Positions 32,776 to 41,722 of a stretch of 64,000 nt of DNA are shown here, one piece after another (within the stretch, counting starts at the first letter, position 1; every line of letters starts with the position of its first letter). The DNA comes from Tolumonas sp008015085 (GTDB lineage Bacteria; Pseudomonadota; Gammaproteobacteria; Enterobacterales; Aeromonadaceae): NCBI GenBank assembly GCA_029265125.1, contig JAJUJX010000007.1, positions 1 through 64,000 on the forward strand, in the 5' to 3' direction. Below the pieces are notes generated by a model, which saw nothing but the letters and a program-made list of their open reading frames with translations, had not been told where the DNA came from and searched no databases. The position numbers were made by a program, and so were the translations under genes.

Positions 32776-34209
32776 ATGACTATTAATGCAGTGAAATATC
32801 ACAATTATATTGTTCGTGCCATTGGTGGTGAAAAGATTAAATATGTGAATGAAATCATTCATGGTATCGAATCAAATAATGGCGAAATTAAAAAAATAGA
32901 AACATCGTATAAAGAAAATAATGACAAATCCGTGCTAGTTCATTTTTCAGTAAATGATTTATCCAGCATTGCAAAAATAAAGGAAAATCTGGAAAGTCGT
33001 TTTGGCGAAGCGGATATCCAGTTTATGGATGAAATTACGCATCTGCATCTGGGTGGTAAACTGGAAACCACGCTGAAACACAGCATCGACAATATGTCTG
33101 ATTTAGCGAAGGTTTATACTCCTGGTGTGGCGCAAGTCTGTATGGAGATCGCTCACAACCCTGAGCGCGCGTATGACCTGACCGTGAAGAAAAACACCGT
33201 GGCGGTGGTATCTGATGGTACGGCGGTGCTGGGTTTAGGCGATATCGGCCCGGAAGCAGCAATGCCGGTGATGGAAGGTAAAGCGGTGCTGTTTAAACAG
33301 TTCGCCGGTGTGGATGCCTTCCCGATCTGCCTGGATACCAAGGATCCGGAAGAAATCATCGCGATTGTGAAAGCGCTGGCACCCACTTTTGGCGGGATCA
33401 ATCTGGAAGATATCTCCGCGCCACGTTGCTTTGAAATTGAAGAGCGCCTGAAGCAGGAGCTGGATATTCCGGTGTTCCACGATGATCAACATGGTACTGC
33501 CGTCACCGTTCTGGCTGGTTTCCTGAACGCGCTGAAAGTCTGTAAGAAAAACATCGCGGATGTGAAAGTGGTGCTGGTGGGCATTGGTGCCGCCGGGATT
33601 GCGGTATCCAAAATGCTGCTGAGTGCCGGTGTGAAAAACCTGATCGGGATTGACCGTCAGGGGGCGATTTTCCGTGGTGCACCGTATAGCAATGAAAGCT
33701 GGAACGAGTATGCCCGCATTACCAACCCGTATAACGAGCAGGGCCAGCTGGCGGATGTGATTGAAGGGGCGGATGTCTTCATCGGTTTGTCTGGTCCGGG
33801 CGTGCTGAAAGTGGATTATCTGAAGAAGATGGCGCGCGACCCTATCGTGTTTGCGATGGCGAATCCGGCACCGGAAATTACCCCGGAAGAAGCGGCACCG
33901 TATGTACGCGTGATGGCGACCGGCCGTTCAGATTACCCGAATCAGCTGAATAACGTGCTGTGCTTCCCTGGAATTTTCCGTGGTGCACTCGATTGCGGCG
34001 CTCGTCAGATCACAGAAGAGATGAAGCTGGAAGTAGCGAAAGCGATTGCGTCTGTCGTTTCTGATGACGAGCTGTCAGAGAACTATATTATTCCTGACAT
34101 TTTCAACAAAGATGTGGTGAAGCGGGTCAGTGAAGTGGTGGCTCAGACCGCTCACCGTACCGGCATGGCCAAAATCAGAAGCAACAAGCTCGAAACACTG
34201 ACTGTGTGA
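32776..34209 (+). CDS. NAD(P)-dependent malic enzyme with N-terminal ACT-like domain
   Basis: The 477-aa product oxidatively decarboxylates malate to pyruvate. Residues about 1-85 form an ACT-like regulatory domain (YHNYIVRAIGGE...), followed by the catalytic part: VYTPGVAQVC with the catalytic Tyr, GDIGPEAAMPVMEGKAVLFK with the catalytic Lys, EDISAPRCFEIE and FHDDQHGTA for metal and substrate, and the Rossmann motif GIGAAGIA. I start at ATG 32776 (GAGAG eight bases ahead), not at the earlier frame opening at 32704 that would overlap the transporter. Fed by the transporter, it would turn imported malate into pyruvate plus NAD(P)H. Cofactor preference cannot be read from sequence by eye. Confidence 0.92.
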   Translation: MTINAVKYHNYIVRAIGGEKIKYVNEIIHGIESNNGEIKKIETSYKENNDKSVLVHFSVNDLSSIAKIKENLESRFGEADIQFMDEITHLHLGGKLETTLKHSIDNMSDLAKVYTPGVAQVCMEIAHNPERAYDLTVKKNTVAVVSDGTAVLGLGDIGPEAAMPVMEGKAVLFKQFAGVDAFPICLDTKDPEEIIAIVKALAPTFGGINLEDISAPRCFEIEERLKQELDIPVFHDDQHGTAVTVLAGFLNALKVCKKNIADVKVVLVGIGAAGIAVSKMLLSAGVKNLIGIDRQGAIFRGAPYSNESWNEYARITNPYNEQGQLADVIEGADVFIGLSGPGVLKVDYLKKMARDPIVFAMANPAPEITPEEAAPYVRVMATGRSDYPNQLNNVLCFPGIFRGALDCGARQITEEMKLEVAKAIASVVSDDELSENYIIPDIFNKDVVKRVSEVVAQTAHRTGMAKIRSNKLETLTV

Positions 34210-34334
34210 TAAGGGATGTAACAGCGCACGTTCTGCCTTGCTGTCAGGGCAATGGTGGAACGTGCGGGATCTGATAGTCCCGCCTCAGTGACGCGGGTAA
34301 AATAGTGTCACGACCAAGTTAGGATTTACTCTCT
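34210..34334 (+). promoter_or_regulatory. hairpin-rich spacer between malic enzyme and kinase genes
   Basis: Three inverted repeats lie in 125 bp: GCACGTTC (34226-34233) with GAACGTGC (34258-34265) enclosing a second nested TGCC...GGCA stem; GCGGGA with TCCCGC at about 34264-34283; and GTGAC with GTCAC at about 34289-34311. None has a T-run after it, so these look like mRNA-stabilising or processing hairpins that would uncouple the metabolic genes from the regulators rather than a true terminator. Confidence 0.55.
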
Positions 34335-35942
34335 GTGTTAAAACCAACCGCCTCGCTAACGCTCCGTACCACCATCACGCTATTAGTCTGTTCTGTTATT
34401 GCGCTGGTTTTGCTGGTAACGCACTCGGTTTATCTGACTCAGTCAACCGAACAAACCCGTCTTAGTCTCGAAGAGAAAGCCAAAGCAGTGCTACATACAC
34501 TGACGGTGTCGCCGTTTGTCGCCAATGAACTGATTCATGCCAACGATAAATATGCGCTGCAAAATTATATTGAGGAAGTTCGCCAGCAGAATGATCTGCT
34601 GTTTATTGTGGTGATGGACATGCAAGGGATCCGGCATACTCATCCTGACCGTTCACTGATTGGCAAGCATTTTATTGGTGGCGATGAAGTTAAAGCGTTA
34701 CACGGACAGGAATCGGTATCGGAAGCGCAGGGCACATTAGGAACATCGTTGCGTATCATCAGCCCGCTCTTTGATCATCAGCACCAGCAGATTGGTGCAA
34801 TTGCGGTTGGTATTGCCACTGACAAGGTGCAGCAAATTATGGCTGCCAATCGCTGGGTGACCTATTGGGCCGTTGCCTTTGGCGGGCTATTCGGCGCGCT
34901 CGGAGCTTACTTTCTGGCCCGGAAAATCAAGAAAATCATGTTCGGCATGGAGCCATCGGAAATTGCCAGTTTGCTGGAAGAGCGTAGTGCCATGCTGCAA
35001 TCCATCCGTGAAGGGATTATTGCCGTTGATGCGGATGAAAATATCACGCTGATCAATGATGAAGCCAAACGTCTGCTACGGCATGGCGATCTGAAAAATC
35101 TGCTGCTGACCGAGGGCAGTAAACACTGGCCGACTCTGCTGCATTTACGTCAGGTGCTCGCGAGTGGTCAGGCCCGGCAAGATGAGGAAATCGAATTTAA
35201 CGGTAATACCTTGTTGACGAATAGTGTACCGCTCCGCGTCAACGGTAAAGTGACCGGTGCGATCGTCACGTTCCGTGATAAAACTGAAATCAGCCAGTTG
35301 ATCCAACGCCTGAGCGGCATTTCACACTATGCAGAAGCATTGCGGGTGCAGGCTCATGAATTTATGAACAAACTGCATGTGATTCTGGGCATGGTCAATA
35401 TCAAGGCCTATGACCAGCTTGAGAATTACATTATGGATACGGCGAATTACTATCATGCCGAAGTGGGGTCATTGATCCGCCAGATCAAAGACCCGGTTAT
35501 TGCCGGTTTTATTCTCGGTAAGATGAACCGCGGACGGGAGCTGGGAATTGATGTTTCCGTGACTCCGGCCAGTTACCTGCCCGAATCGGCGCAGGCGGAA
35601 GAAACGCATGAGCTGGTCACTGTGCTGGGTAATCTGCTGGAAAATGCCATGGAAGCACTGGACGGGCGTCCTGATCCGGAAATTGTGCTGACCTTTGATT
35701 ATGATGAAGGCCGGCTACGGTGTACGGTCTGTGATAATGGGAAAGGGATTGAACCGGCCGCTCTGTCTCAGATCTTTGAGCATGGTTTCTCAACCAAGGG
35801 AAGTCGGCGGGGAATTGGGTTGTTTCTGGTCAGACAAAGTCTGGAAAAACTGAGCGGCAGCATTGAATGCCTGTCAGCGCTGGGTAAAGGAACCCGGTTT
35901 ATTGTTTCGCTTCCATATACCTGCAAGGAGAACAGCCTGTGA
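34335..35942 (+). CDS. sensor histidine kinase, CitA/DcuS family
   Basis: A 535-aa membrane kinase. Layout: transmembrane segment about 12-32, periplasmic PDC/CitA-like sensor about 35-170 (ending HQQIGAIAVGIAT), second membrane segment about 174-195, cytoplasmic PAS about 205-325, then the dimerisation helix with phospho-acceptor H341 (QAHEFMNKLHVILGM, typical of the CitA/DcuS subfamily), and an ATPase domain with LLENAMEAL, DNGKGI and RGIGLFLV. CitA/DcuS kinases sense citrate or C4-dicarboxylates, so it presumably senses the substrate of the upstream transporter. Start is GTG 34335 with AGGA about ten bases ahead. Its stop overlaps the response regulator start. Confidence 0.93.
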   Translation: MLKPTASLTLRTTITLLVCSVIALVLLVTHSVYLTQSTEQTRLSLEEKAKAVLHTLTVSPFVANELIHANDKYALQNYIEEVRQQNDLLFIVVMDMQGIRHTHPDRSLIGKHFIGGDEVKALHGQESVSEAQGTLGTSLRIISPLFDHQHQQIGAIAVGIATDKVQQIMAANRWVTYWAVAFGGLFGALGAYFLARKIKKIMFGMEPSEIASLLEERSAMLQSIREGIIAVDADENITLINDEAKRLLRHGDLKNLLLTEGSKHWPTLLHLRQVLASGQARQDEEIEFNGNTLLTNSVPLRVNGKVTGAIVTFRDKTEISQLIQRLSGISHYAEALRVQAHEFMNKLHVILGMVNIKAYDQLENYIMDTANYYHAEVGSLIRQIKDPVIAGFILGKMNRGRELGIDVSVTPASYLPESAQAEETHELVTVLGNLLENAMEALDGRPDPEIVLTFDYDEGRLRCTVCDNGKGIEPAALSQIFEHGFSTKGSRRGIGLFLVRQSLEKLSGSIECLSALGKGTRFIVSLPYTCKENSL

Positions 35943-36661
35943 TTAATGTGCTGATTGTCGATGATGATCCGATGGTGGCTGAACTGAACCGGCGATATCT
36001 GGAGCAGATCGATGGTTTTTGCTGGCAAGGCTCAGTCTCCACCTTGCAGGCTGCTAAGCAGCGTTTGCAGGAAAACTCGCCGGCCATCGATCTGGTGTTG
36101 CTGGACATTTACATGCAAAAGGATAACGGGCTGGATCTGCTACCAGAGATCCGCCGGATGCATCATGATGTGGATATCATCATGATTTCATCTGCCAGCG
36201 ATATGCCTGCGATTAAAACTGCACTGCACTATGGCGTGGTAGATTATTTGATCAAACCGTTTCAGTTTTCCCGTTTTCAGGAGGCACTGCAGACTTACCG
36301 CGAAGAGTACCAGATCACGGCAAAACGAGAGGCGTTGAACCAGTCGGAGCTGGATAATCTGATCCGGCGCAGTCATAACCGGGTTACTCCGGATAAAGCC
36401 CGTCTGCCGAAAGGATTAACCCGGCTGACTCTGCAATCGGTCTGGGAATGGATAAAACAGCGTAACAAACAGAGTTTTTCGACAGAAGATCTGGCCAACG
36501 AGATCGGTATTTCCCGCGTTTCTTGCCGCAAATATCTGGTTTATATGGCGGAAATTGGCGTGCTGGATACGGATATTTTTTATGGCTCTGTCGGTCGGCC
36601 TGTTTATCTCTACAAGCTGGTGTTAGCCAAAGCAGAGGTTATGGAAGCCTTGCTGCACTAG
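35939..36661 (+). CDS. response regulator, CitB/DcuR family
   Basis: The 240-aa partner of the kinase: receiver domain with acidic pocket DDD (8-10), phospho-acceptor D56 in LVLLDIYM and the conserved lysine in YLIKPF near 105-107, then a linker and a C-terminal helix-turn-helix (SFSTEDLANEIGISRVSCRKYLVYM, about 180-205) of the CitB/DcuR type. Start is GTG 35939, overlapping the kinase stop. It most likely activates the transporter-malic enzyme operon at 31.4 kb in response to malate or citrate. An inverted repeat CGCCAGCAC/GTGCTGGCG follows the gene. Confidence 0.93.
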   Translation: MINVLIVDDDPMVAELNRRYLEQIDGFCWQGSVSTLQAAKQRLQENSPAIDLVLLDIYMQKDNGLDLLPEIRRMHHDVDIIMISSASDMPAIKTALHYGVVDYLIKPFQFSRFQEALQTYREEYQITAKREALNQSELDNLIRRSHNRVTPDKARLPKGLTRLTLQSVWEWIKQRNKQSFSTEDLANEIGISRVSCRKYLVYMAEIGVLDTDIFYGSVGRPVYLYKLVLAKAEVMEALLH

Positions 36662-36671
36662 TCGAAAAAGA

Positions 36672-36699
36672 CGCCAGCACAAGAGGCCGTGTGCTGGCG
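36672..36699 (+). terminator. hairpin after the response regulator gene
   Basis: CGCCAGCACA (36672-36681) pairs with TGTGCTGGCG (36690-36699), a perfect 10-bp GC-rich stem with an 8-base loop, 10 bases after the stop. There is no T-run behind it, so termination may be partial or factor-dependent. The remaining sequence up to 36947 is AT-rich and holds no gene that I can support; it must contain the promoter for the GGDEF-EAL gene. Confidence 0.65.
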
Positions 36700-36947
36700 G
36701 TGTCTGTAAAATTCATAACCAACAGAACTGACTTGCTATGTCATGTTCATCTTAGAACTGTTTTAGAAAATCCCGATCTTTATGTAATTAATGAAAACCT
36801 TACGTAATTTTCCGTCATATTTTTATGTTAAAACTGCAAGGATTGCTGTCTTCCGTATGAAGATTTCATCTATCATTGACTTAAATGGCGTGTGAGCCGT
36901 TTGTTACTGTTTCTTCCTGTTTCTTATTCAGATAGCACGAAGGCTTC

Positions 36948-39311
36948 ATGTCGCACAACTCAGTTAATTCAATGGATTTTTCTTTAGTGAAAAAAATAAT
37001 GCTGACGACCCGGCTGCACCGGCAAATCGTAAACCGACTTGGCTTGATTGTATTAACGCTGGCTTTTCTGGTTGTCGTCGGTTGTGTCGGACTGATGCAC
37101 TGGTTGTATACCAGCGGTGATGCCGCACAGGTGAAATCGGAATTAACCAAAGTTGAACTGTTACTTAATGGTGAACAGCAAGGGTTGGTACGGGCAGTCA
37201 GAGATTACGCTATCTGGGATGATGCGCATGAATATGTCTCTCAGCCTAACCGTAAATTTGAGTCAGATAACTTTACGCAGCAATCATTGACTGTGATGCA
37301 GCTGGATTTTGTCGCCATTATGGCGACACCTGCGAAGTTGGTCTTTTCTTCAGAAAAAAATCCGGCAATCACCGATATCAGAAGCACACCACCTATTCAT
37401 TCGACCAAATTACGGGCGCTTCTGGCTCAGTTACCAGACTGGTCTGGTACTGATGCGGCGAAACCAACAACGTATATAACCATCTTAGATGGTCGTCCGC
37501 TCATGTTAGCGGTCTCTGGTATTTATGATGTATTGCAGGAAAAACCACAGAATGGCCTGATGATTTTCGGCCGGTATGTCGATGGTGAGTATCTGGCGCA
37601 TTTACAGCAGTTGGCCGAGCTCCAGCTGCATTTATCGGCAGATTTCCCGTCAAAACAGAAAGAAGACAATATTGATGGAAAATATATCCAGTCTGCCGAG
37701 AAAAAACTGACCGGGTGGGCGGTTCCTCAAATCTGGCTGCAGGTATCAAAACAGATCGACTGGCAGCCCCGGTTAATGGTGATGGGGATCTTTACCATTG
37801 GCCTGTTGCTGGTGCTGCTGTGTGCATCCTGGTTCTTGCAGCGAACGCTGGACAAGCTGGTGGTGGAACGAGTCGAAACGTTTGCTGATCTGGCCTGGCG
37901 ACGGTCGCGGGGTGAACGGGTTTACTGGCCGGTAGAAGGCAATAATGAATTGGATCTGCTGGCTCGAACCTTTAATGAGTTGATGGATGAGCTACATGCG
38001 GCACAGAAAAACATGCACGACCTCAGTATCACTGATGCGTTGACGGCATTGGGAAACCGGCGTGGCATGGAAGAGCAGGTTGAGAAGATGATGAAGACCT
38101 GCCAGCTCGGGATGTCACTGACGATGCTGTTGATGGATCTGGATGGTTTCAAACTCATCAATGACAGTCTCGGTCATGCGGCGGGTGATTTGTTGCTGCA
38201 GGAGGTCGCTCAGCGTATGCGGCAGGTGATGCGCCGGCAGGATAAATTGTTCCGTATGGGCGGTGATGAATTTGCGGTGCTGATGCCGAATACCTCGGTT
38301 GAACAGGGGCAGTTGCTGGCGGAACGGCTGATTGAGATCATCAATGAACCTATCCATTTTGGCCAGCATAAACTAAGTGTCTCCGGCTCGCTCGGGGTTG
38401 CCGAATGGGATGGCAGTATTGATGGGCTGGAGCTGATGCGTCATGCCGATTTGGCGATGTATGCGGCGAAGCGCAGTGGCAAATCTTGTGTGCGAGTGTA
38501 TGAACAAGGAATGAGTGGCATTGCCTCTGAGCGTATGACGCTGGAGCAGGAATTGCGGCGTGCGATCATGGAACACAGTATTGATCCGCACTTCCAGCCA
38601 GTAATTGATACAGAGACCGGAAAGGTACTGGCTGTTGAAATGCTGGCCCGCTGGCAACGGGATGGTGAATTCATGCCGACTTTAGGCTTTATTCGTCTGG
38701 CGGAAGATCTGGGACTGATCAGTCAGCTGTCGATGCAACTGCTGGACAAAGGGTTAACCTCGTTGAAACACTTCCGGCAGCAGTTGCCGGATCTCAAGTT
38801 ACAGATTAATGTATCCCCACTTCAGTTTGCGGACAGAAATCTGGCTGCGGTGATCCTGCATGCGGTGGCAGAACATGGTTTACCGTCAAATGCACTGTCA
38901 ATTGAGGTAACCGAAGGCGCAATGTTGCTTTATCCGGAACAGGTGGAACAGACAATGCGGCAATTTGTTGATGCTGGCGTCAGTATGCATCTGGATGATT
39001 TTGGTACCGGTTATTCATCCCTGGCTCGATTGCGAGATTTACCGTTTGATACGGTGAAATTAGATCGCTCTTTCATTGTGATGTCAGGCGAAGGGGATAG
39101 TTCTTTATCGCAGGCCATATATGACATGGCAACCAGCTTACATATGGATATTATTGCTGAAGGTGTCGAGACCCAGACTGAATTCGACAAACTGCATGCT
39201 ATTGGCTACCGGCAGATGCAGGGCTTTATGTTTGCTTATCCCATGCCGGAAGATGCGCTGGTGCAATGGCTTGGATCGCGAACGCCGACCTCTTCGAATA
39301 CTGATAAATAA
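36948..39311 (+). CDS. membrane CHASE4-HAMP-GGDEF-EAL cyclic-di-GMP enzyme
   Basis: A 787-aa protein. A membrane segment near residues 28-50 precedes a periplasmic CHASE4-like sensor (AIWDDAHEYV near 90-100), then a second membrane segment near 275-297, a HAMP-like helix, a GGDEF domain with intact GGDEF at 438-442 and inhibitory-site RxxD (RRQD) five residues before it, and an EAL domain with EML at 564-566 in place of EAL plus DDFGTGYSSLARL, KLDRSF and EGVET. Both synthesis and breakdown of c-di-GMP look possible; which dominates cannot be told from sequence. It is a single gene, followed by a bidirectional terminator shared with the thi operon. The ATG 36948 start could alternatively be the one at 36972. 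Confidence 0.92.
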   Translation: MSHNSVNSMDFSLVKKIMLTTRLHRQIVNRLGLIVLTLAFLVVVGCVGLMHWLYTSGDAAQVKSELTKVELLLNGEQQGLVRAVRDYAIWDDAHEYVSQPNRKFESDNFTQQSLTVMQLDFVAIMATPAKLVFSSEKNPAITDIRSTPPIHSTKLRALLAQLPDWSGTDAAKPTTYITILDGRPLMLAVSGIYDVLQEKPQNGLMIFGRYVDGEYLAHLQQLAELQLHLSADFPSKQKEDNIDGKYIQSAEKKLTGWAVPQIWLQVSKQIDWQPRLMVMGIFTIGLLLVLLCASWFLQRTLDKLVVERVETFADLAWRRSRGERVYWPVEGNNELDLLARTFNELMDELHAAQKNMHDLSITDALTALGNRRGMEEQVEKMMKTCQLGMSLTMLLMDLDGFKLINDSLGHAAGDLLLQEVAQRMRQVMRRQDKLFRMGGDEFAVLMPNTSVEQGQLLAERLIEIINEPIHFGQHKLSVSGSLGVAEWDGSIDGLELMRHADLAMYAAKRSGKSCVRVYEQGMSGIASERMTLEQELRRAIMEHSIDPHFQPVIDTETGKVLAVEMLARWQRDGEFMPTLGFIRLAEDLGLISQLSMQLLDKGLTSLKHFRQQLPDLKLQINVSPLQFADRNLAAVILHAVAEHGLPSNALSIEVTEGAMLLYPEQVEQTMRQFVDAGVSMHLDDFGTGYSSLARLRDLPFDTVKLDRSFIVMSGEGDSSLSQAIYDMATSLHMDIIAEGVETQTEFDKLHAIGYRQMQGFMFAYPMPEDALVQWLGSRTPTSSNTDK

Positions 39312-39321
39312 GATATGAAAG

Positions 39322-39346
39322 ATCCGGCCAGAGCGCCGGATTTTTC
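39322..39346. terminator. bidirectional intrinsic terminator
   Basis: ATCCGGC (39322-39328) pairs with GCCGGAT (39335-39341), followed on the plus strand by TTTTTC; on the minus strand the A-rich sequence before it gives TTTCATATC. It separates the convergent GGDEF-EAL gene and thiD. Confidence 0.85.
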
Positions 39347-39349
39347 ATG

Positions 39350-40150
39350 TCAGCGCCACCACTGATAGAAATGGTGAACCGGCCCGATACCGCTGCCGAT
39401 CTGTAGTTCATCGGCATGGATCAACGCGCCATTGAGCCACTCTTTCGCTCTGGTAATCGTTTCAGGCCAGTTCTGATAACGCGGATATAACGCGGTAATG
39501 GCCGATGATAAGGTACAGCCGGTACCGTGTGTATTTGGGGTTGCAATTCGCATCGCTCTAAATGGCATGGTTCCTTGCGTTGTGATCAGCCAGTCCGGAC
39601 TGTTATCTCCGGCCAGATGACCGCCTTTCATCAACACGGCCTGACAGCCGGTTTTTAGCAACGCCTCGCCTTGCGCGACCATCTCCGCTTCGCTGGTAGC
39701 TTCATTGCATCCCAGTAGTGCCGCAGCTTCTGGTAAGTTCGGCGTGACGAGTGAGGCTAACGGCAGCAATTGTTGGCGCAAGGCGTCAACGGCAGCGTCG
39801 GCCAACAGCCGGTGTCCGCCCTTGGCGACCATCACCGGGTCAAGCACAATGCAGGCGGGTTGCCATTGGCGCAGCGCTGCCGCAACTGCACTAATAATCT
39901 CAGCATCGGCCAGCATGCCGATTTTCACCGCATCCACCCGAATATCGCTGTACACAGCCTGACACTGGGCGGATATAAACTCCGAGGGCACCGCATGTAC
40001 GGCCTGCACACCTTGGGTATTCTGTGCTGTCAGTGCGGTAATGACACTCATGCCGTAAGCGCCCAGTGCGGAAAAAGTTTTCAAATCAGCCTGAACACCG
40101 GCGCCGCCACCAGAATCTGAACCGGCAATTGTTAATGCATGCGGGATCAT
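39350..40150 (-). CDS. thiD: hydroxymethylpyrimidine (phosphate) kinase ThiD
   Basis: Phosphorylates HMP and HMP-phosphate for thiamine synthesis. From ATG 40150 the protein has 266 aa and begins IPHALTIAGSDSGGGAGVQADLKTF, the ThiD signature; further on are GVQAVHAVPSEFI, DPVMVAKGGHRLL, TPNLPEAAALLG, MKGGHL and NTHGTGCTLSSA (ribokinase-family anion hole, residues about 210-222). The frame opens 22 codons earlier, inside thiE, but the family start and the ATGA overlap with the thiE stop decide for 40150. It is the last gene of the thiM-thiE-thiD operon. Confidence 0.95.
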   Translation of the reverse strand: MIPHALTIAGSDSGGGAGVQADLKTFSALGAYGMSVITALTAQNTQGVQAVHAVPSEFISAQCQAVYSDIRVDAVKIGMLADAEIISAVAAALRQWQPACIVLDPVMVAKGGHRLLADAAVDALRQQLLPLASLVTPNLPEAAALLGCNEATSEAEMVAQGEALLKTGCQAVLMKGGHLAGDNSPDWLITTQGTMPFRAMRIATPNTHGTGCTLSSAITALYPRYQNWPETITRAKEWLNGALIHADELQIGSGIGPVHHFYQWWR

Positions 40151-40782
40151 GCGCGAGCCTCCTGAATTTGACGGGCAAGGATTTGAGTGGCTTCGGCAGG
40201 GTTTGCTGCTGCACAAATGGCTGAAACTACCGCGATCCCATCAGCTCCATGCTGAATCAGCTCCGGGATTTGCCGCGGTGTAATGCCTCCGATGGCAACG
40301 ACTGGCTGTTGGAGTTGCTTCCGCCATGCAGCAAATTGCGCAATGCCTGTAGCCGGGTCTGCATCTGCTTTGGTTTGGGTAGGGTAAACGGGGCCAATAC
40401 CAAAATAGTCGGCAATCGGGCAATCATCGTTGTGTAAATGCTCAGCTTTAGAAATAGATAGCCCGATGATTTTATCGTTGCCTAACAAACGACGTGCGGC
40501 TGCAATCGGTAAATCTTTCTGACCGAGATGTACCCCATCAGCATCACATGCCAAGGCGATATCGAGATGGTCATTGATCAGATAAGGCACGCCCGCCTCT
40601 CGAGTCAGCGGGAGTAACCGCTCAGAGAATTTTAACCAGTCACGTTTTTTCCATTCTGGTGCACGTAATTGAATCATAGTGACACCGGTATCGAGGACTT
40701 TGGTCGTGAGCTGAACGGCGGCATCAAAGCCCCCGCACATCACCGGATCGAGCACCAGATAAAGCGAGAGATCGAGCTTCAT
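40147..40782 (-). CDS. thiE: thiamine-phosphate synthase ThiE
   Basis: Couples HMP-diphosphate with hydroxyethylthiazole phosphate to give thiamine phosphate. The 211-aa TIM-barrel protein has LYLVLDPVMCGG at the start, MIQLRAPEWKKRDW near residue 36, INDHLDIALACDADGVHLGQKDLP (about 68-92), GPVYPTQTKADADPATG near 128-144 and VAIGGITPRQIPE near 160. Length and motifs are standard. It overlaps thiM by four bases upstream and thiD by four bases downstream, so the three genes form a tightly coupled unit under the TPP riboswitch. Confidence 0.96.
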   Translation of the reverse strand: MKLDLSLYLVLDPVMCGGFDAAVQLTTKVLDTGVTMIQLRAPEWKKRDWLKFSERLLPLTREAGVPYLINDHLDIALACDADGVHLGQKDLPIAAARRLLGNDKIIGLSISKAEHLHNDDCPIADYFGIGPVYPTQTKADADPATGIAQFAAWRKQLQQPVVAIGGITPRQIPELIQHGADGIAVVSAICAAANPAEATQILARQIQEARA

Positions 40783-41582
40783 TCCAGCACCTCGGCAATG
40801 GCATCGGCATTGAGCAGAAAGAGGTTATCGAGACACAATGGAACGAAGCTGCCCGGGCCTTTGGCTTTTGCTGCAGCCTGTTGTCCGGCAATGGCCATCA
40901 CGGCACAGGCACTGGCAACCGCAGTTAGACGGTCGGAGGTATCACAGTTCGCGACAAAAGCGGCAACGACTGCGGAGAGTGCACAGCCGGTACCGGTCAC
41001 TCGGGTCATCAGCGGGTCTCCGGCCTTGATAGCGATCACCTGCTGACCATCGGTGATGTAATCAATTTCACCGGTGACGGCAACCACTGCGCCACAGGTT
41101 TGAGCTAGCGTCATGGCCGCATCAATCGCCTGATCGCTCTGATTAGCACTGTCTACTCCTTTTCCTGCCGCCGATTGCCCGGCCAGCGCCATGATTTCAG
41201 ACGCATTACCACGGATCGCCGCCGGATGCTGCTGTAATAAGGCCTGACACAGTTCAGTTCGGTATGGCAAAACGCCTGCAGCCACAGGGTCAAGAACCCA
41301 AGGCGTATTTGCCTGATTCGCTGCCTGTACGGCAATGCGGATCGTGGCGGCTTGTGTTGAGGTCAGCGTGCCGACGTTGACTGACAGGGCAGATGCGATC
41401 GCCGCAAAACTACCGGCTTCTTCCGGCGCAGTGATCATCGCGGGGGCAGCCCCCAATGCCAGTAACACATTGGCGGTAAAGCCTGTGACGACATCGTTGG
41501 TAATCACGTGGGTCAGCGGGGCATTTTTACGAACACGCTCAAGATGAGCTGCAACAACATGAGCAGAAAGGGTTTGCGGCAT
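40779..41582 (-). CDS. thiM: hydroxyethylthiazole kinase ThiM
   Basis: Salvage kinase for the thiazole half of thiamine. The 267-aa product shows PLTHVITNDVVTGFTANVLLALGAAPAMI at about 18-46, NVGTLTSTQ, WVLDPVAAGVLPYR, IRGNASEIMAL and the anion-hole/catalytic MTRVTGTGCALSA near 185-197 with its cysteine. With ThiE and ThiD the operon is a salvage set; de novo genes (thiC, thiF-H) are not in the window. The ATG is preceded by GGAGG at 41587-41591, which is part of the riboswitch-controlled hairpin. Confidence 0.96.
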   Translation of the reverse strand: MPQTLSAHVVAAHLERVRKNAPLTHVITNDVVTGFTANVLLALGAAPAMITAPEEAGSFAAIASALSVNVGTLTSTQAATIRIAVQAANQANTPWVLDPVAAGVLPYRTELCQALLQQHPAAIRGNASEIMALAGQSAAGKGVDSANQSDQAIDAAMTLAQTCGAVVAVTGEIDYITDGQQVIAIKAGDPLMTRVTGTGCALSAVVAAFVANCDTSDRLTAVASACAVMAIAGQQAAAKAKGPGSFVPLCLDNLFLLNADAIAEVLE

Positions 41583-41584
41583 AA

Positions 41585-41627
41585 GTCCTCCTTCAGATGG
41601 CTGACGAAATACACAGCAAAGGAGGAC
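41585..41627 (-). promoter_or_regulatory. hairpin sequestering the thiM ribosome binding site
   Basis: In the transcript, GTCCTCCTT (complement of 41619-41627) can pair perfectly over nine bases with AAGGAGGAC (complement of 41585-41593), which contains the thiM Shine-Dalgarno. This stem lies between the TPP aptamer and the start codon and is the likely expression platform: when TPP is bound the hairpin forms and translation is off. Confidence 0.75.
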
Positions 41628-41643
41628 AGTTTAGATTTAACCG

Positions 41644-41722
41644 TCGTGAACTCCCTACGCTGGCATGATCCAGATCAGGTGCTACGGGTGTTTCTCAGCC
41701 GCTAGGCGGCACCCCGGTCACA
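41644..41722 (-). promoter_or_regulatory. TPP riboswitch aptamer (THI element)
   Basis: Read on the minus strand, the segment carries the hallmark TPP-aptamer blocks in order: GGGGTGC, CTGAGAAA, ACCC, ACCTGATCTGGATCATGCC and AGCGTAGGGA, closed by an outer GTGA/TCAC stem. The match to E. coli thiM leader is nearly base for base in the conserved parts. It controls thiMED and should shut the operon down at high thiamine pyrophosphate. Confidence 0.96.
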
